NCBI GenBank assembly: GCA_015501585.1
Contig: JADNRY010000281.1
Location: 1 to 64,000, forward strand
Source: Rhodocollybia butyracea
Lineage: Eukaryota; Basidiomycota; Agaricomycetes; Agaricales; Omphalotaceae
Length of the DNA stretch: 64,000 bases
Reading direction: 5' to 3'
This document shows positions 1 to 10,740 of this stretch, in pieces. A model generated the notes under the pieces. That model made no database searches. It saw nothing but the letters and a program-made list of their open reading frames with translations, and was not told the DNA's origin. The stretch's first letter is position 1; every line of letters begins with the position of its first letter. The position numbers and the translations under genes were made by a program.

Positions 1-2754
1 TGTTACCATGTACCATGACCAGCTATGCACAACACGCAAACTTCGTACACTCCAGGAATGAGCGTTGGACGTTCATTGAACACTGTCTAACCAAGTGCAG
101 TAAGCACAATGGAGGGCACAACATGTGTTGAAGCGATCCGGGGCCCATAACCTGTAGAAACAGCGGTCAATCAACACAAGGTCGACAGCATACTCACCTG
201 AGAGTGTAAGGGTGTTTACAGGAGTTGTAAGAATGTTTTGTTGAGAGCAGAACAAGTGTCCAGATGAATAGTAGGATTCTTGGTTATTGTTACAGGAAAA
301 TATCTACAGTATTTATACTACAGAATATAATAAACCCTATAACAATGTATGAGTCTACTTGAGTCGTACTGCTAAACATAGTGCATATACATGTGCATAA
401 TGTACCCTAGAAGATGGAGTCCGTATGGTAATTCTATAGGTAATGTTCATAGGTACTGCAAGGCAGCGTACAAGCTATGTATCATAAGACTAATAGCGAA
501 TGGCATAATTGACTACATCTATACGATCCTGCGTAGAGGCTGCGTCTAGTGTTTGAGGGTGAGTTTCAACATAGCATATATCGACAGTTCATCGATCGTA
601 TAGCAAGTGCGTCTAGTCGACTCACATTACTGATTAGATACGACTCATAAGCGGTAATCTAGTTTCAACACAATGCTTCGTTTGAGGTTGGCGCTTCAAT
701 GTTCATCGGCGAGTTATTTTCTGGTTCAGTTTAGTACGACCATGTAATAATTGACGAGTCTTCTAGATTTTGTGAAAGGGGGTGATTTCTTCCCTAGACA
801 TACCGGAAGGGTAGAGGTCAAGGTGTAGGTCGTGTACGATGTGAATCAGCGAAAAGTGTTTTGCCACTATTTTCATGACAATTACTTGTTTTTTCTACCA
901 CAGATGGGATGAATCAAGTAAGAAACAGCGTCCACCACGAGATTGTAACTAGATGCCAACTCACATAGTGCATAGCGCTGAAGGAAGAATGTCTGGTAAT
1001 TTCGAAGGGTTAGATCATTCCGCGCCTAATGCGGCGTCTATCTCCGTCTATCTTTTTCTAACTCCTAAGTAACACGTTCAGTGCAGAATTTCGAGTATCA
1101 ATGAACTGGACGTAGTGACATTGTTATTTCTTCTTTCCCGGGAAATCAAAGAACCCAACATTGAACAAGTCTATCTGGGTCGAACTCATATCAATTCGAT
1201 GTTCTTGCCAAGACCTCCGGAATTTTACTTCTTCCATTTCTGCTACGTCGGCTGGCTCAACTTCTCGGTCCTTAATTGTCTATTGGAATAATGATGCGAG
1301 TATCGGAAGGAGATGGAGATTGGAGAGGTTTTTCTCTCTTTGGTTTCTGATTCGACCTGGAACTGTAGGAAGAGTCAGTAGAGTCAAGGTTTCATACGTT
1401 CGCTGGTGTGTTGCACATTTTTTTTGTGACGTGTTTGCAAGATACTAACCTATCTGGATAGCCTAACTTCGTGAATGAAACGGTGTCGCCGGAAAAGTAG
1501 TGAGTAGTGGAGTGTCTGCTGGTACTGCAAGGAAAACGTACGTGCTTATGTCAAGACTAGAGTTCGAGATACTAACGGGTTTGGATACCTGGATACGAAC
1601 CTCATACCATCGAAACTTGATGCTAGCTTGAAGCTCGAAGCTCGAAGCCTTCCTCTAGTATTATTTTCCTCAACAGACTGAAGCGAATTCCGAGATGTTG
1701 GACAAGAACGCTATGGATCTTGGCATTTGTAACAACTACTAGTACTAATTAGAGCAACCACATACGGCCATAGGCTCTACTGCGGAAATCTCATCTTCCA
1801 CTTGATCGATGATCATGCTTTGACGGTTCCGGTTAACGTTCATGCGCTCAGGCTCAACAGGTCTACCGCATCTCTGAACTTCTGAAAGCTGGCCAAGCAT
1901 CTCAATCACAGACGATTGATTCTTTCTGCTTTCGAACCCGACTCTCTCCGTATTCCGTTACTTCAACATATTTCATGTTCCCTGCTTCACAACTCTCATC
2001 CCCCAACTCTGGATTCGTTACCTGGTACACCCGCACACCATGTTTCCGATGCTACTTTCAAGATAGTGGCATTACCCTGCCGTTCGCCGCTTGCTATTAT
2101 CCACTACCGGAAGGGTAGTACTACTCAACAGAACAGTCTTATCTGTTGCTGGAGTTGTGCGTACCTTTTTTGGGAACACGAAGTGATTCCGTTGGATGTT
2201 CAGGTTACAAAGAGTATGAGCCGGGCGTGGGAGGTAATTGATCATAGGTGGTATCGTGTGTATTGGGCAGTGGTACTATAGGAGAACGTACGTATATTTT
2301 TCGTGGGGACGTTCATCGACCTACTTGGATGGCGTATCTTGAGAATCATCGAAGATATGCTCTCCGAGTGCCACTCTTTGCCCAACGCTCAAGCGCTCAA
2401 CTTTCACGGTACCGTAATGTATATGCTGCTTTGTACCAGTTTGTACCTCTTCGTTGGGTTTTTTTACGCTTGTACGGAGACCTATGATCACCATATCCTT
2501 TTGACCCCCACAGTTTTACTATGTTCAACTGAGGTGAGCTTTTCTTCTCTTTATTCAAGTACCTTGTACTTGGTATATTTTATCCATGCAGATCAGACAG
2601 GGTTACAAAATAATTAATGTTCAAATCAGCAAGATATCAATCCAAATTCAGTTACTGTTTGATACAGAACTTTCGACCAGTCTCCTAAGCATATAAAGTA
2701 TACTCTATACAAAAAGATACCATTCCGCGTGTAAAAAAGAAACTTGAACTCGGC
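1..2754. other. No gene recognised; left flank of the UBL array
   Basis: Short ORFs occur on both strands (for example 1916-2281 and 2303-2617, plus strand), but none shows a motif, plausible intron structure or repeat relationship that supports coding. The stretch 2440-2545 is similar to 5190-5310, so part of this sequence is a repeated flank lying 3' of truncated UBL copies rather than unique DNA. Confidence 0.4.
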
Positions 2755-2999
2755 TTACGCTTCATCCCAGCACAGATATGACACATGGAAGCCGGTGCTT
2801 TTCTCTGTCATGGTCTCGGTGCCTACGGACATCCCAGGTGACACATTCTCCCGGGGACTTTGCGAGTTCGTTTGGTTGTACAGGGACCACAGGATATATC
2901 GCGGAGAATTTCCACTGCGGAACGTTAACAGAAACATCCATTTCTTCAGAAGCAAGATATAGATGATGGGTTTTCTGGCTACCGGATCCTCAAGCAATG
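2755..2999 (-). pseudogene. UBL-0: degenerate fragment of the UBL family (KPVIY module only)
   Basis: Read on the minus strand this piece matches the start of the C-terminal module of its neighbours: a KPIIY start, then an EEMDVSV-like, PQWKFSA-like and CVTWDV-like series, ending near a MTEKSTG ... VSYL.W.EA stretch. The matches jump between reading frames, so at least two indels have broken it. Nothing upstream (exon 1, SUMO-like domain) or downstream (YWLPSF, PKPD) remains. It lies just beyond the 3' end of UBL-A and abuts the shared 3' cassette at about 3010-3060. It is best read as a relic of an additional array member. Confidence 0.75.
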
Positions 3000-3070
3000 C
3001 AGAGACCCAAGAACTGAAAATAATATAAGGATACATTTGAACAGGTATAAAAACTATCCTAGTGCTCTAC

Positions 3071-4679
3071 TCATCTCCTCACTTCCATCCCACCCCACTC
3101 CAAAACCCTAAACAACAACGTATCACTTAACTTGTCTCGGGCATCAAGACCTACAACATCTCTCCATCTCTCCGCACCATCCGCTTCACGCGCTGTAGCA
3201 TTACCCCATATCCCGCCTTCAACATCCAACTCTGGCACGCCTTTGAAGAGAATGAACACGCGAACCACGACATCGGGTTTCGGAAGGACGTTCAATGGCG
3301 CGGCGCGTTCGTACAAGTGTTGAGAGACAAAGCGGAGGGCAATGTGCGTATGTTTGTTGAAGGAGGGAAGCCAGTACCTGGAAGAAATTTATTTATTGTT
3401 TATTATCAGATATCTTGGAAGCGCCTGAATATGAGGATTGGGATGTACGTACGTGATAAAAGACGTGCGAGCTTCGGTGTGCAGTCCTAGTACCTTGAGC
3501 GCTGCATCAAGATACGGTGTGATTCGAGAGAGGGGTAAGACGACGGAGACATTGTCGTTATCTGAAAGGTCGCTAGATATGGGATCGAACCGCTCAGACT
3601 CGGACTGCTGCTCTCGGGAACACGGTGAGTCGGGTGGAGATGGAGCTAGTCCTTGCGTTCTAGAAAAGTCTCAAAGGTTATGAATAGCTAGAAATGAAGG
3701 AAGACTCGACGTACGCTGCTTCCCAGTACAGATAGGACACGGTGAGGTCAGTGCTTTTTTCTGTCATGGTCTGGTCACGATGCATACAGACATCCCATGT
3801 AATGCATTCTCCTGGGGACTTTTTGAGTTGGTTCGGCTGTACTGAGACCACAGGGTATACGGCGGAGAACTTCCATTGAGGAACGAGTGATACGCAGACA
3901 GAAACATCCATCTCTTCACGTCCCGCAGGTGGAAAGACATAAATGACAGGTTTTCCACCTGTTTGCTCTGTATAGACCAATACCTCGTCTCCGTCCTCCA
4001 TCCCCAACTCTCAAGGAGTCTGGTAACAGTGAATTCGTTTAGCATCATAGGTGAAACGAAAGTGTTGACAATCTCGAGGTTCAAAGCTTTTCGTGAACAC
4101 CTTCCCCAAGCATTTGTCGAGGTCTGCATTCTCCCTAACTTTGAACGATATTGTTGTGGCTTCATAAGTCATGTTCAGGGCGATGTATGCGGGTTTGACT
4201 AAAGGTGTCGGAGGTGGAGCGACTGGAACTAGTCCTTGCCTCGGTAAAAAACTCATGGCGTTACTGGCCGGGATTAGCGGTAGCGGTAATGGATCTCGAC
4301 AGACCTCTCGCGTTACCACAGAGATCCTAGTAATACCTGGTAGGACATATGTCCATGTCACAGAAGGAACTTCAATTTTGACTCCATCGTCGCATTCCGG
4401 GAGGTCTGATGTTTCAAAAATGATCTCTACTCCATCATGATTGAGCTGAAAGACATCACGAACAAGCCTAGTTGCCTCCTGTGCAAATCTTTCAAGTCAA
4501 TCAACACGAACACGAGTCTGCAAAAACAAACATACCGCGTGCGACTCTAAAAGCGATTTGGGTAAAGTAATTTGACGCGTTTTGTGCGTGAATACTACAC
4601 AAGGTGGCGTGGGTTCGTCTTTTTTAACAATTCTTTTGCCATAAGAACGCGTAATAGGCCTTGTGGTGTCCTTGGGCAT
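3071..4679 (-). pseudogene. UBL-A: SUMO-like/KPVIY-module gene with one in-frame stop
   Basis: Four exons fit the family model: 4679-4536, 4478-3715, 3659-3453 and 3377-3071, all junctions in phase, giving 474 codons. Exon 1 starts MPKDTT and ends ..LLESHA. Exon 2 carries the DLPEC/VPSVTWTYVLPG region, the SUMO-like domain, an EQTGG motif and then KPVIYVFPP. Exon 3 holds SPPDSP and the EARTSFIT stretch; exon 4 holds YWLPSF, ERAAPL and PKPDVVVRVF. The only defect found is a TGA at 4013-4011, where paralog D has CGA (Arg) at the same codon. It truncates the protein inside the SUMO-like domain. One C-to-T change therefore separates it from an open gene, so inactivation is recent, or the stop is an assembly error. 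Function of the family is unknown. Confidence 0.8.
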
Positions 4680-4800
4680 TGATGATGGTGGAGAATTGAG
4701 AGGATGGAGAATTCGAAAGATCGGTGTCTATCATGTGGGCATTGATGATGGTGGAGAATTGAGAGGATGGAGAATTCGAAAGATCGGTGTCTATCATGTG
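4675..4800. repeat. Two tandem 63-bp units at the UBL-A start codon
   Basis: The block beginning GCATTGATGATGG repeats exactly at a 63-bp offset. It includes the UBL-A initiation codon, so a second ATG followed two codons later by TGA (Met-Pro-Thr-stop) now lies upstream of the gene. Confidence 0.9.
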
Positions 4801-5189
4801 ACCATCGACCAGACTCCAGAGTCGATTTTTTCAAACTCCGAGCCGCGGTTTTCGGCTAGGGTGAATTGCAAGCACAGACGTTGGCGCAAAATTAATGAAG
4901 TCTTCATCAAGTATTTTGAGCTTGTAGGTGAACGGAGAGCGTTTTCTGTCGCATGACTCTTGGGGAACATCTTGTAAGTTGTAAGATGCTACTATTAAGC
5001 CGGAAACAGGGGTCTAGAGTTTGACGAAATCGAACACGAAACCCTTGCCATTAGTAGGCCTTTATATGCGAACGTGTATTCGAGTCGCAAAAATCACTTC
5101 TAGCTATCAGTTTGAACTATTCATCCAACTCGGGGCAATTGAATGTTGCCGCTGTTAGTTATATATGCATTGTTGAGACTCTAATCTCG

Positions 5190-5310
5190 ATTTGTACCTC
5201 TTCGTCATGGGGTATCCCTCCTTTACGCTTTTACGGAGACGTATGATTACCGTATCCTTTCGGCACCCACACTTGTACCTTCTCTACATGCGCAGCTGAG
5301 GTGAGCTTTC
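5190..5310. repeat. Repeated 3' flank, second copy at 2440-2545
   Basis: Both stretches share TGTACCTCTTCGT, TTTACGCTT, ACGGAGAC, TATGAT, CCATATCC/CCGTATCC and a GAGGTGAGCTTT tail, in the same order. Each lies just 3' of a truncated UBL copy (UBL-0 and UBL-B). This suggests one ancestral breakpoint that was duplicated. The rest of 4801-5314 is UBL-A upstream sequence with no recognised gene. Confidence 0.6.
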
Positions 5311-5314
5311 CTCT

Positions 5315-6071
5315 TTAAGTATTCAAGTATTTTCGCACGTACTCTTCAAGAACATCTATAACGTCTCCATCTCTCATATCTAGATCAGCCGGAGTCTTGT
5401 AGATAGGAAGTCGAGAACCTCTGTAGTAGAACCACAAGCGTCGCAAATCACCATGCTGTTCAAACTTATGCTTCAACAGGAATTTCAAGCTTCTGAGATT
5501 TTCGTGCCTTTGGAGGTAGATGGACGCGGTTTGGGATGCGTAGGACATGACGAGGGTGACGTGGGAGGGTGAGATAAACAAGGGGTTGAAAGGTCGTGGG
5601 GGCGGTAGAGGCACTGGAGCTGATTCTCGCCTCAGCGGTGCGGACGTTGTCTTTGTGCCACTCGAAGGAACTGTCGGATCCTGAGCCTGGGCCTGGGGAG
5701 CTTCTCGTGCTACCACCGATATTTTCGTAATGAGCGGTACGAGATGTGTCCATGCGATGGCGGGAACCTCGAGACTGGCTCCATTTTCGCATTCAGGGAG
5801 GTCAGTTGTTTCAAGTATGAGCTTTTGATCGCTGGCGAGCTCGAAGATCTCGCGAACGAGCTTAGTTGTTCCCTAGGTTATAGTATATATAGATATTCAA
5901 GGTCATTAATATTCACGAAAAAGGACCACGTACCTCGTGCGATTCTAAAAGCGATTCTGGTATAGGCATTTGACGTGTTTTATAAGTAAAGACTATGCGC
6001 CCTGTGTCTTTTTTAGAAGGCTTTTTGCCCTGAGAGCTCGTAGTTGTTTCCTTGGTGGTGTCCTTGGGCAT
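5315..6071 (-). CDS. UBL-B: short SUMO-like protein without the KPVIY module
   Basis: Two exons in phase: 6071-5934 (starts MPKDTTKE, ends ..LLESHE) and 5872-5315, 231 aa in total. The product keeps the N-terminal region (LVREIFEL, DLPECENG, VPAIAWTHLVP) and the SUMO-like domain (HVTLVMSYA ... DMRDGDVIDVLEE), then stops after YVRKYLNT. The full-length paralogs continue here with KPVIYVFPP and about 250 more residues. No frameshift or stop interrupts the remaining frame, so this could be expressed as a free ubiquitin-fold protein. It has no diglycine end. It lies upstream of UBL-A and downstream of UBL-C on the same strand. Alternatively it is simply a truncated pseudogene whose remaining frame has not yet decayed. 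Confidence 0.65.
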
Positions 6072-6390
6072 GGCGGTGAGAGCAGAGCAGAGAGAGGCGA
6101 TGTTTTCCGAACGAACAAGTGATGCCACGACGTTGGTCGTTTCCCTGATGAGATATTACTATGTATGTATGTGTTCGGCTATCGATAAATAGTTGAATAA
6201 TTATAAATTATAAAGAGTCCGGTGGAGAGTGTGTTGCCAGGGTGGGTGGAGAAACAAAGACGAATAGCACTGCGCCCCAAGCCAGCGAGCCAAGTTGGAG
6301 CGTGCTATCGACGCAATGTACGAGTGGAACGAGAAGATGAAAGATGTCGATGGAGCTCTAGAGAGCTACCGTTGACGCGGACGCTGGATA

Positions 6391-6550
6391 GGCGCCTAAG
6401 AATATCGGCGGCGCCTTCTTCTCTTATCCCAAGAGCCACTACGCCAGCTGCTTGCAAACTTACTCAGTACTACTTGTATATACTGATGCAGATTCCAATG
6501 AAGATACATCCAAACAGGCATAAAAACCACTGTACTCTAGTTCGATTCAC
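6391..6550. repeat. Intergenic cassette shared with 12938-13080
   Basis: Both copies start with a 25-nt GGCGCC ... GGCGCC element around an AAGAAT core (6391-6415 and 12938-12962). They continue through similar TACTACTTGTATA, ATGCAGATTC, AAGATACAT and ATAAAAAC stretches. The end of the cassette is the same as the 3' flank of the ALG5 copies (25470-25520; 51490-51560), so it marks an old ALG5 3' end. The rest of 6072-6390 is UBL-B upstream sequence with no recognised gene. Confidence 0.6.
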
Positions 6551-6690
6551 CTTCAACTCAACATCATACACCAACATTCTATTCCTCCACATCCAACTCA
6601 CGTTCACGACATTCAGCTTGCTCACAGTGCCTCACACCGACCTCGCGCCACTCGATATTGACATCCCTTATTCTACACCTTCATGAGGAC
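6510..6690 (-). pseudogene. ALG5 C-terminal relic downstream of UBL-C
   Basis: The minus strand reads DVE.L.L, then a segment like EVDVEW.EVGGSKLNVV with several frame changes and stops. This is the same C-terminal exon piece of dolichyl-phosphate glucosyltransferase that is intact at 51134-51493. It directly follows the UBL-C stop codon, indicating that the 3' ends of UBL genes were joined to ALG5 3' sequence. Confidence 0.6.
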
Positions 6691-6716
6691 CAAGAACTCG
6701 ACGTCGGACTATCATC

Positions 6717-8468
6717 TCATCTCCTCACTTCCATCCCACCCCACTCCAAAATCCTGAACAACGACTCATCGCTCAGCTCATCCTTTCCATCAAGACCAAC
6801 AACATCTCTCCATCTCTCCACCCCATCCACACCCCGCTCCGTAGCATTACTCCAAAGCCCACTTTCAACATCCGATACCGGCACACCTTTGAAGAGCATA
6901 AACACACGAACGACGACATCCGGTTTCGGGAAGATGGTTAAAGGAGCGGCGCGCTCGTATGCGTTTTGGGAGACGAAGCGGACGGCGATATGGGTGTGTC
7001 TGTTGAACGAGGGAAGCCAGTAGCTGGAAACAGTGTGTTATTAGATTTTTTGGAACTTGAAGCTCTTGGATGTGGGATGTACGTACGTGATAAAGGAGGT
7101 ACGAGCCTCAGTGTGAAGCCCTAGTTCCTTGAGCGCTGCGTCTAAATACTGTGTGACTCGGGAAAGAGGTAAGACGACGGAGATGCTATCGTTGTCTGAG
7201 AGGTCGCTGGATATGGGATCGAATCTATCCTCAGACTGTTGCTGTCCGGAGCGTGGTGAATCTGGGGGAGATAGAGGTAGTCCTTGTGTTCTATAAGGGT
7301 CTCTATGAATAACTGGAGATGGAAAGGAAAGACGTGGCTTACGTGGCTTCCCAGTACAGATACGACACGTCGAGGCCGGTGCTTTTCTCTGTCATGGTCT
7401 GGTCTTGGTGCGTACAGACATTCCAGGTGACACATTCACCCGGGAGCTTTTCGAGTTGGTGAGGTTGTACTGGGACTACAGGATATACAGCAGAGAACTT
7501 CCAGTGCGGTACGAGTGATACAGTGACAGAAACATCCATTTCTTCGCGACCTTTTGGAGGAAAGACATAAATGACAGGTTTTCCGCCTACTTGTGCTTCA
7601 AGCACCTCTATAACGTCTCCGTCTCTCATATTCATCTCCACAGGAGTCTTGTTAAAATCGATGAGACGACCTTTGTAGTGAAACCAAACGAGTCGACCAT
7701 CTTGCTTTTGTTGAAAGTTCTCTAGGAACAGTCTTTTCAAGCTTCCGAGTTGTGAGTTGCCTTGGACTCTGACGAGTACGGTTTTGGATGCGTATTTCAT
7801 AGTGAGGGTGATGTGTGCGAGTGAAGCTAACCCAATAGGCTGTGGTGGCGGGGCCAGAGCCACTGGCATCGGTTCTTGCTTCATCGTGGATGTGGTTGTG
7901 GTGCCACTAGATGGGACTGGTGGCACTGGCATCGGTTCTCGCTTCGGCGTGGATGTTATTGTGGTGCCACTCGATGGGACTGGTGGCACTGGCATCGGTT
8001 CTTGCTTCGGCATGGATGTTGTTGTGGTGCTACTCGATGGGACTGGTGGCACCGCCAGTAGATCGTGAGCAGCTCCTCGCGTTAGCACAGAGACCCTAGT
8101 AGTATGCGGCATGATATGTGGCCATGCAGCGGAAGGAACCTCGATGCCGACTCCGCTTTCGCACTCAGGCAGGTCAGCTGTTTCAAAGATGATCTTTTGA
8201 TTGCTATTGAGCTCGAAGCTCTCTCGAACAAGCCTGGTTGTTTCCTGTACATGCATAGACATTCAAATATTCAGTATTCCAAGATTCAAGGCGCTCAATG
8301 CGGTTTTATAAACAAACATACTGCGTGCGAGTCTAAGAGTGATTTTGGTAGAACTATTTGACGCGTTTTATGCGTAAAGATTATACGTCCTGGTGGAGAT
8401 TTATATGTTTTGAAAGGCTTTTTTTCATGGGAGCGTGTTGTTGTTGAGTTGGTGGTGTCCTTGGGCAT
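6717..8468 (-). CDS. UBL-C: full-length SUMO-like/KPVIY-module protein
   Basis: Exons 8468-8322, 8244-7343, 7302-7087 and 7023-6717 join in phase with GT-AG introns and encode 523 aa. Order: residues 1-49 with FTHKTRQIVLPKSLL; about 50-100 with DLPEC and VPSAAWPH; a Pro/Ser/Thr linker built of three 21-aa repeats; a SUMO-like domain (HITLTMKYA ... NMRDGDVIEVLEAQVGG); then KPVIYVFPP, EEMDVSVTVS, YLYWEA, SPPDSP, YWLPSFN, ERAAPL and PKPDVVVRVFMLFKGV. The last part resembles a bacterial family of unknown function with KPVIYLYP/YLFWE/YWLP/PKPD motifs (recollection, not searched). No signal peptide or membrane segment is seen, so the product is probably intracellular. The QVGG just before KPVIY recalls the processed end of SUMO. 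Substrate and role are unknown. Confidence 0.8.
7865..8053. repeat. Three 63-bp tandem units in the UBL-C linker
   Basis: Near-identical 63-bp units begin at 7865, 7928 and 7991. Each encodes a 21-residue block of the type PVPPVPSSGT...KQEPM between the N-terminal region and the SUMO-like domain. Other paralogs have a single related block, so the linker expanded only here. Confidence 0.9.
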
Positions 8469-8578
8469 GGTAGGAGCACAAGAGGTTCGAACATGTGATG
8501 CGGCGTCTGCCGCTAGACGCCAATGCGAAGACTTGAGAACTCCAATAATATGAAGATACGTTCGAACAGGTATAAAAA

Positions 8579-10254
8579 CTACTCTACTTGTCTCCTCACT
8601 TCCATCCCTCCCCACTCCAAAACCCTAAACAACGATCCATCGCTCAGCTCATCCTTTCCATCAAGACCAACAACATCTCGCCATCTCTCCGCCCCATCTA
8701 CTCCCCCTACACCCCGCTCCGTAGCATTACCCCAAAGCCCACTTTCAATATCCGACTCTGGCACGCCTTTGAAGATCATGAACACACGAACGACGACATC
8801 GGGTTTCGGGAAGACGGTTAAAGGAGCGGCGCGTTCGTACGCGTGTTGAGAGACGAAACGGAGTGCGATGTGGGTGTGTTTGTTGAAAGAGGGAAGCCAG
8901 TATCTGGAAGAAGTATATCAATTAAGTAATTTTAAATGTGAGGGTTGAGATGCACATGCGGGATAAAAGAGGTACGAGCCTCAGTGTGAAGCCCTAGTTC
9001 CTTGAGCACTGCATCTAGATACTGTGTGATACGGGAAAGAGGTAAGACGACGGAGATGTGGTCGTTGTCCGAAAGGTCACTAGGTATGGGATCGAACCGC
9101 TCAGACTCAGACTGCCGCTCTCCGGGGCGCGGTGAGTCTGGTGGAGATGGAGGTAGTCCTTGCGTTCTAGAACAATCACTATCAGTATGAATGAACGGAG
9201 ATCGACGAGATGTAGGGTTTGTGAGAGAAAGATTCGGCTTACATTGCTTCCCAGTACAGGTACGACACGGTGAGGCCGGTGCTTTTCTCCGTCATAGTCT
9301 GATCTCGGTGCGTACGGACATCCCATGTAATGCACTCCTCCAGGGACTTTTCGAACTGGTGGGGCTGTACGGGGACCACAGGATATATCGCAGAGAACTT
9401 CCATTGCGGAATGAGTGATACAGTGACAGAAACATCCATCTCTTCACACCTGTCTGGCGGAAAGACGTAAATGACAGGTTTTCCGGCTTTTTCAAGCTTA
9501 TAAACATCTACAATGTCTCCGTCTTCGATTCCCAAGTCTCGAGGAGTACAGTAACTGTGAATTTGGTAGCCATGAAAGATGAAACAAAAGTCTCGACGAT
9601 CGACCATTGGAAAGCTTCTCGCGAACACCTTCGTCAAGCATTTGTCGAGGTCTGTGTTGTCTTCAACTTGGAAGGGTACTTTCTTGGATTCATAAGCCAT
9701 GAACAGGGTGATTTTAGCGGATTTGACTGAAGACATCCGAGGTGGATCTTCTGGAGATTTACACCGAGGGACCGAAACCAGTCCTTGCCTCGGCCTCGAA
9801 GTTGTGGTGTTACTGGACGGAATCGGCGGTACCGTTAATGGATCCCGATGGACCTCTCGTGTTTCCACAGAGATTCTAGTAATACCCGGTAGGACATGTG
9901 CCCATGTCACAGGCGGAACTTCGATTTTGACTCCATCATTGCATTCCGGGAGGTCCAATGTTTCAAAGACGACCTTTACTCCATCATCATTGAGCTCGAA
10001 CACTTCGCGAACGAGCTTGGTTGTTTCCTGTAATAAAAATCTTTCAGGTCGAGGTTCGAACAACCACGAAACAAATAAATGTTGTTTCTGCAAAAAGAAC
10101 AACATACGGCGTACGACTCTAAAAGTGATTTAGGAAAAGCCACTGGACGTGTTTTGTACGTGAAGACTACACATGGTGGTGTAGATTCGTCTTTTTTGGC
10201 GGTAATTTTGCCATAAGGGCATATAGTCGTTGGCTTTGTAGTGTCCTTGGGCAT
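8579..10254 (-). CDS. UBL-D: full-length SUMO-like/KPVIY-module protein
   Basis: Exons 10254-10108, 10027-9243, 9178-8960 and 8903-8579 encode 491 aa with consistent phases. The start MPKDTTKPT matches all family members. The N-terminal part carries DLPECNDG and VPPVTWAHVLPG. The SUMO-like domain ends DLGIEDGDIVDVYKLEKAG, without the GG pair of A and C, and runs into KPVIYVFPP. The C-terminal part has YLYWEA, SPPDSPRP, EARTSFI, YWLPSFN, ERAAPL and PKPDVVVRVFMIFKGV, and ends EVRRQVE. The third intron appears to start with GC (8959) instead of GT; the neighbouring paralogs have GTACGT at that position. Only GC keeps the frame. It sits between UBL-C and UBL-E on one strand. Confidence 0.78.
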
Positions 10255-10740
10255 GGTGGTATGTTCAGAAGATTGTTTGTACATGTGACCTTGTGCCACT
10301 TGACTCATCCAATAATTCCAATTTCTTAGCAACGAATCGTCCTCACGACTACGCAGCTATCACTCGTCCACCTTCAAGGCCAAACATTGCCGCTGTTACA
10401 TGCGCATGAAGATGGTCGGGTTACACACTGAGATTTCTGTTCGAATTAAGCTCAATCCAAGATCAGTTTACTAGAAAAAGGTACTTATCGTCGATCCACA
10501 ATCGACAAGTCCGGTAGGTATACAAATTAATTGTAAAAGATAAATTTCCACGAGACACGGAAACCAAATACTCACTGTGACTTTGACCTTCCTCGCTTAG
10601 CCTATTTCACGCATCCTCTAGAGCTAAATCTAGAGCTAAAACTTCCCTACGAGCTCCACGCCACTCTCCCCGTGGCGATGGACGATGAAGATATTTCGGA
10701 ATATTGTCTGACAGAAAGGTCGACGAACCTATCATCATCG
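10255..10740. other. Intergenic region between UBL-D and UBL-E
   Basis: No ORF here is supported. The half next to 10740 (about 10640-10740) precedes the end of UBL-E and has weak similarity to the ALG5-derived 3' tails seen at other members. The half next to 10255 should hold the UBL-D promoter; no clear TATA or operator was identified. Confidence 0.4.

Noticed and set aside
4595..4956. ORFs on both strands with internally repeated protein
   Set aside because: Both are produced by the 63-bp tandem duplication and have no independent support.
7757..8099. Three overlapping plus-strand ORFs rich in WHWHR or GTGGTGIGS repeats
   Set aside because: They are antisense readings of the tandem repeat in the UBL-C linker.
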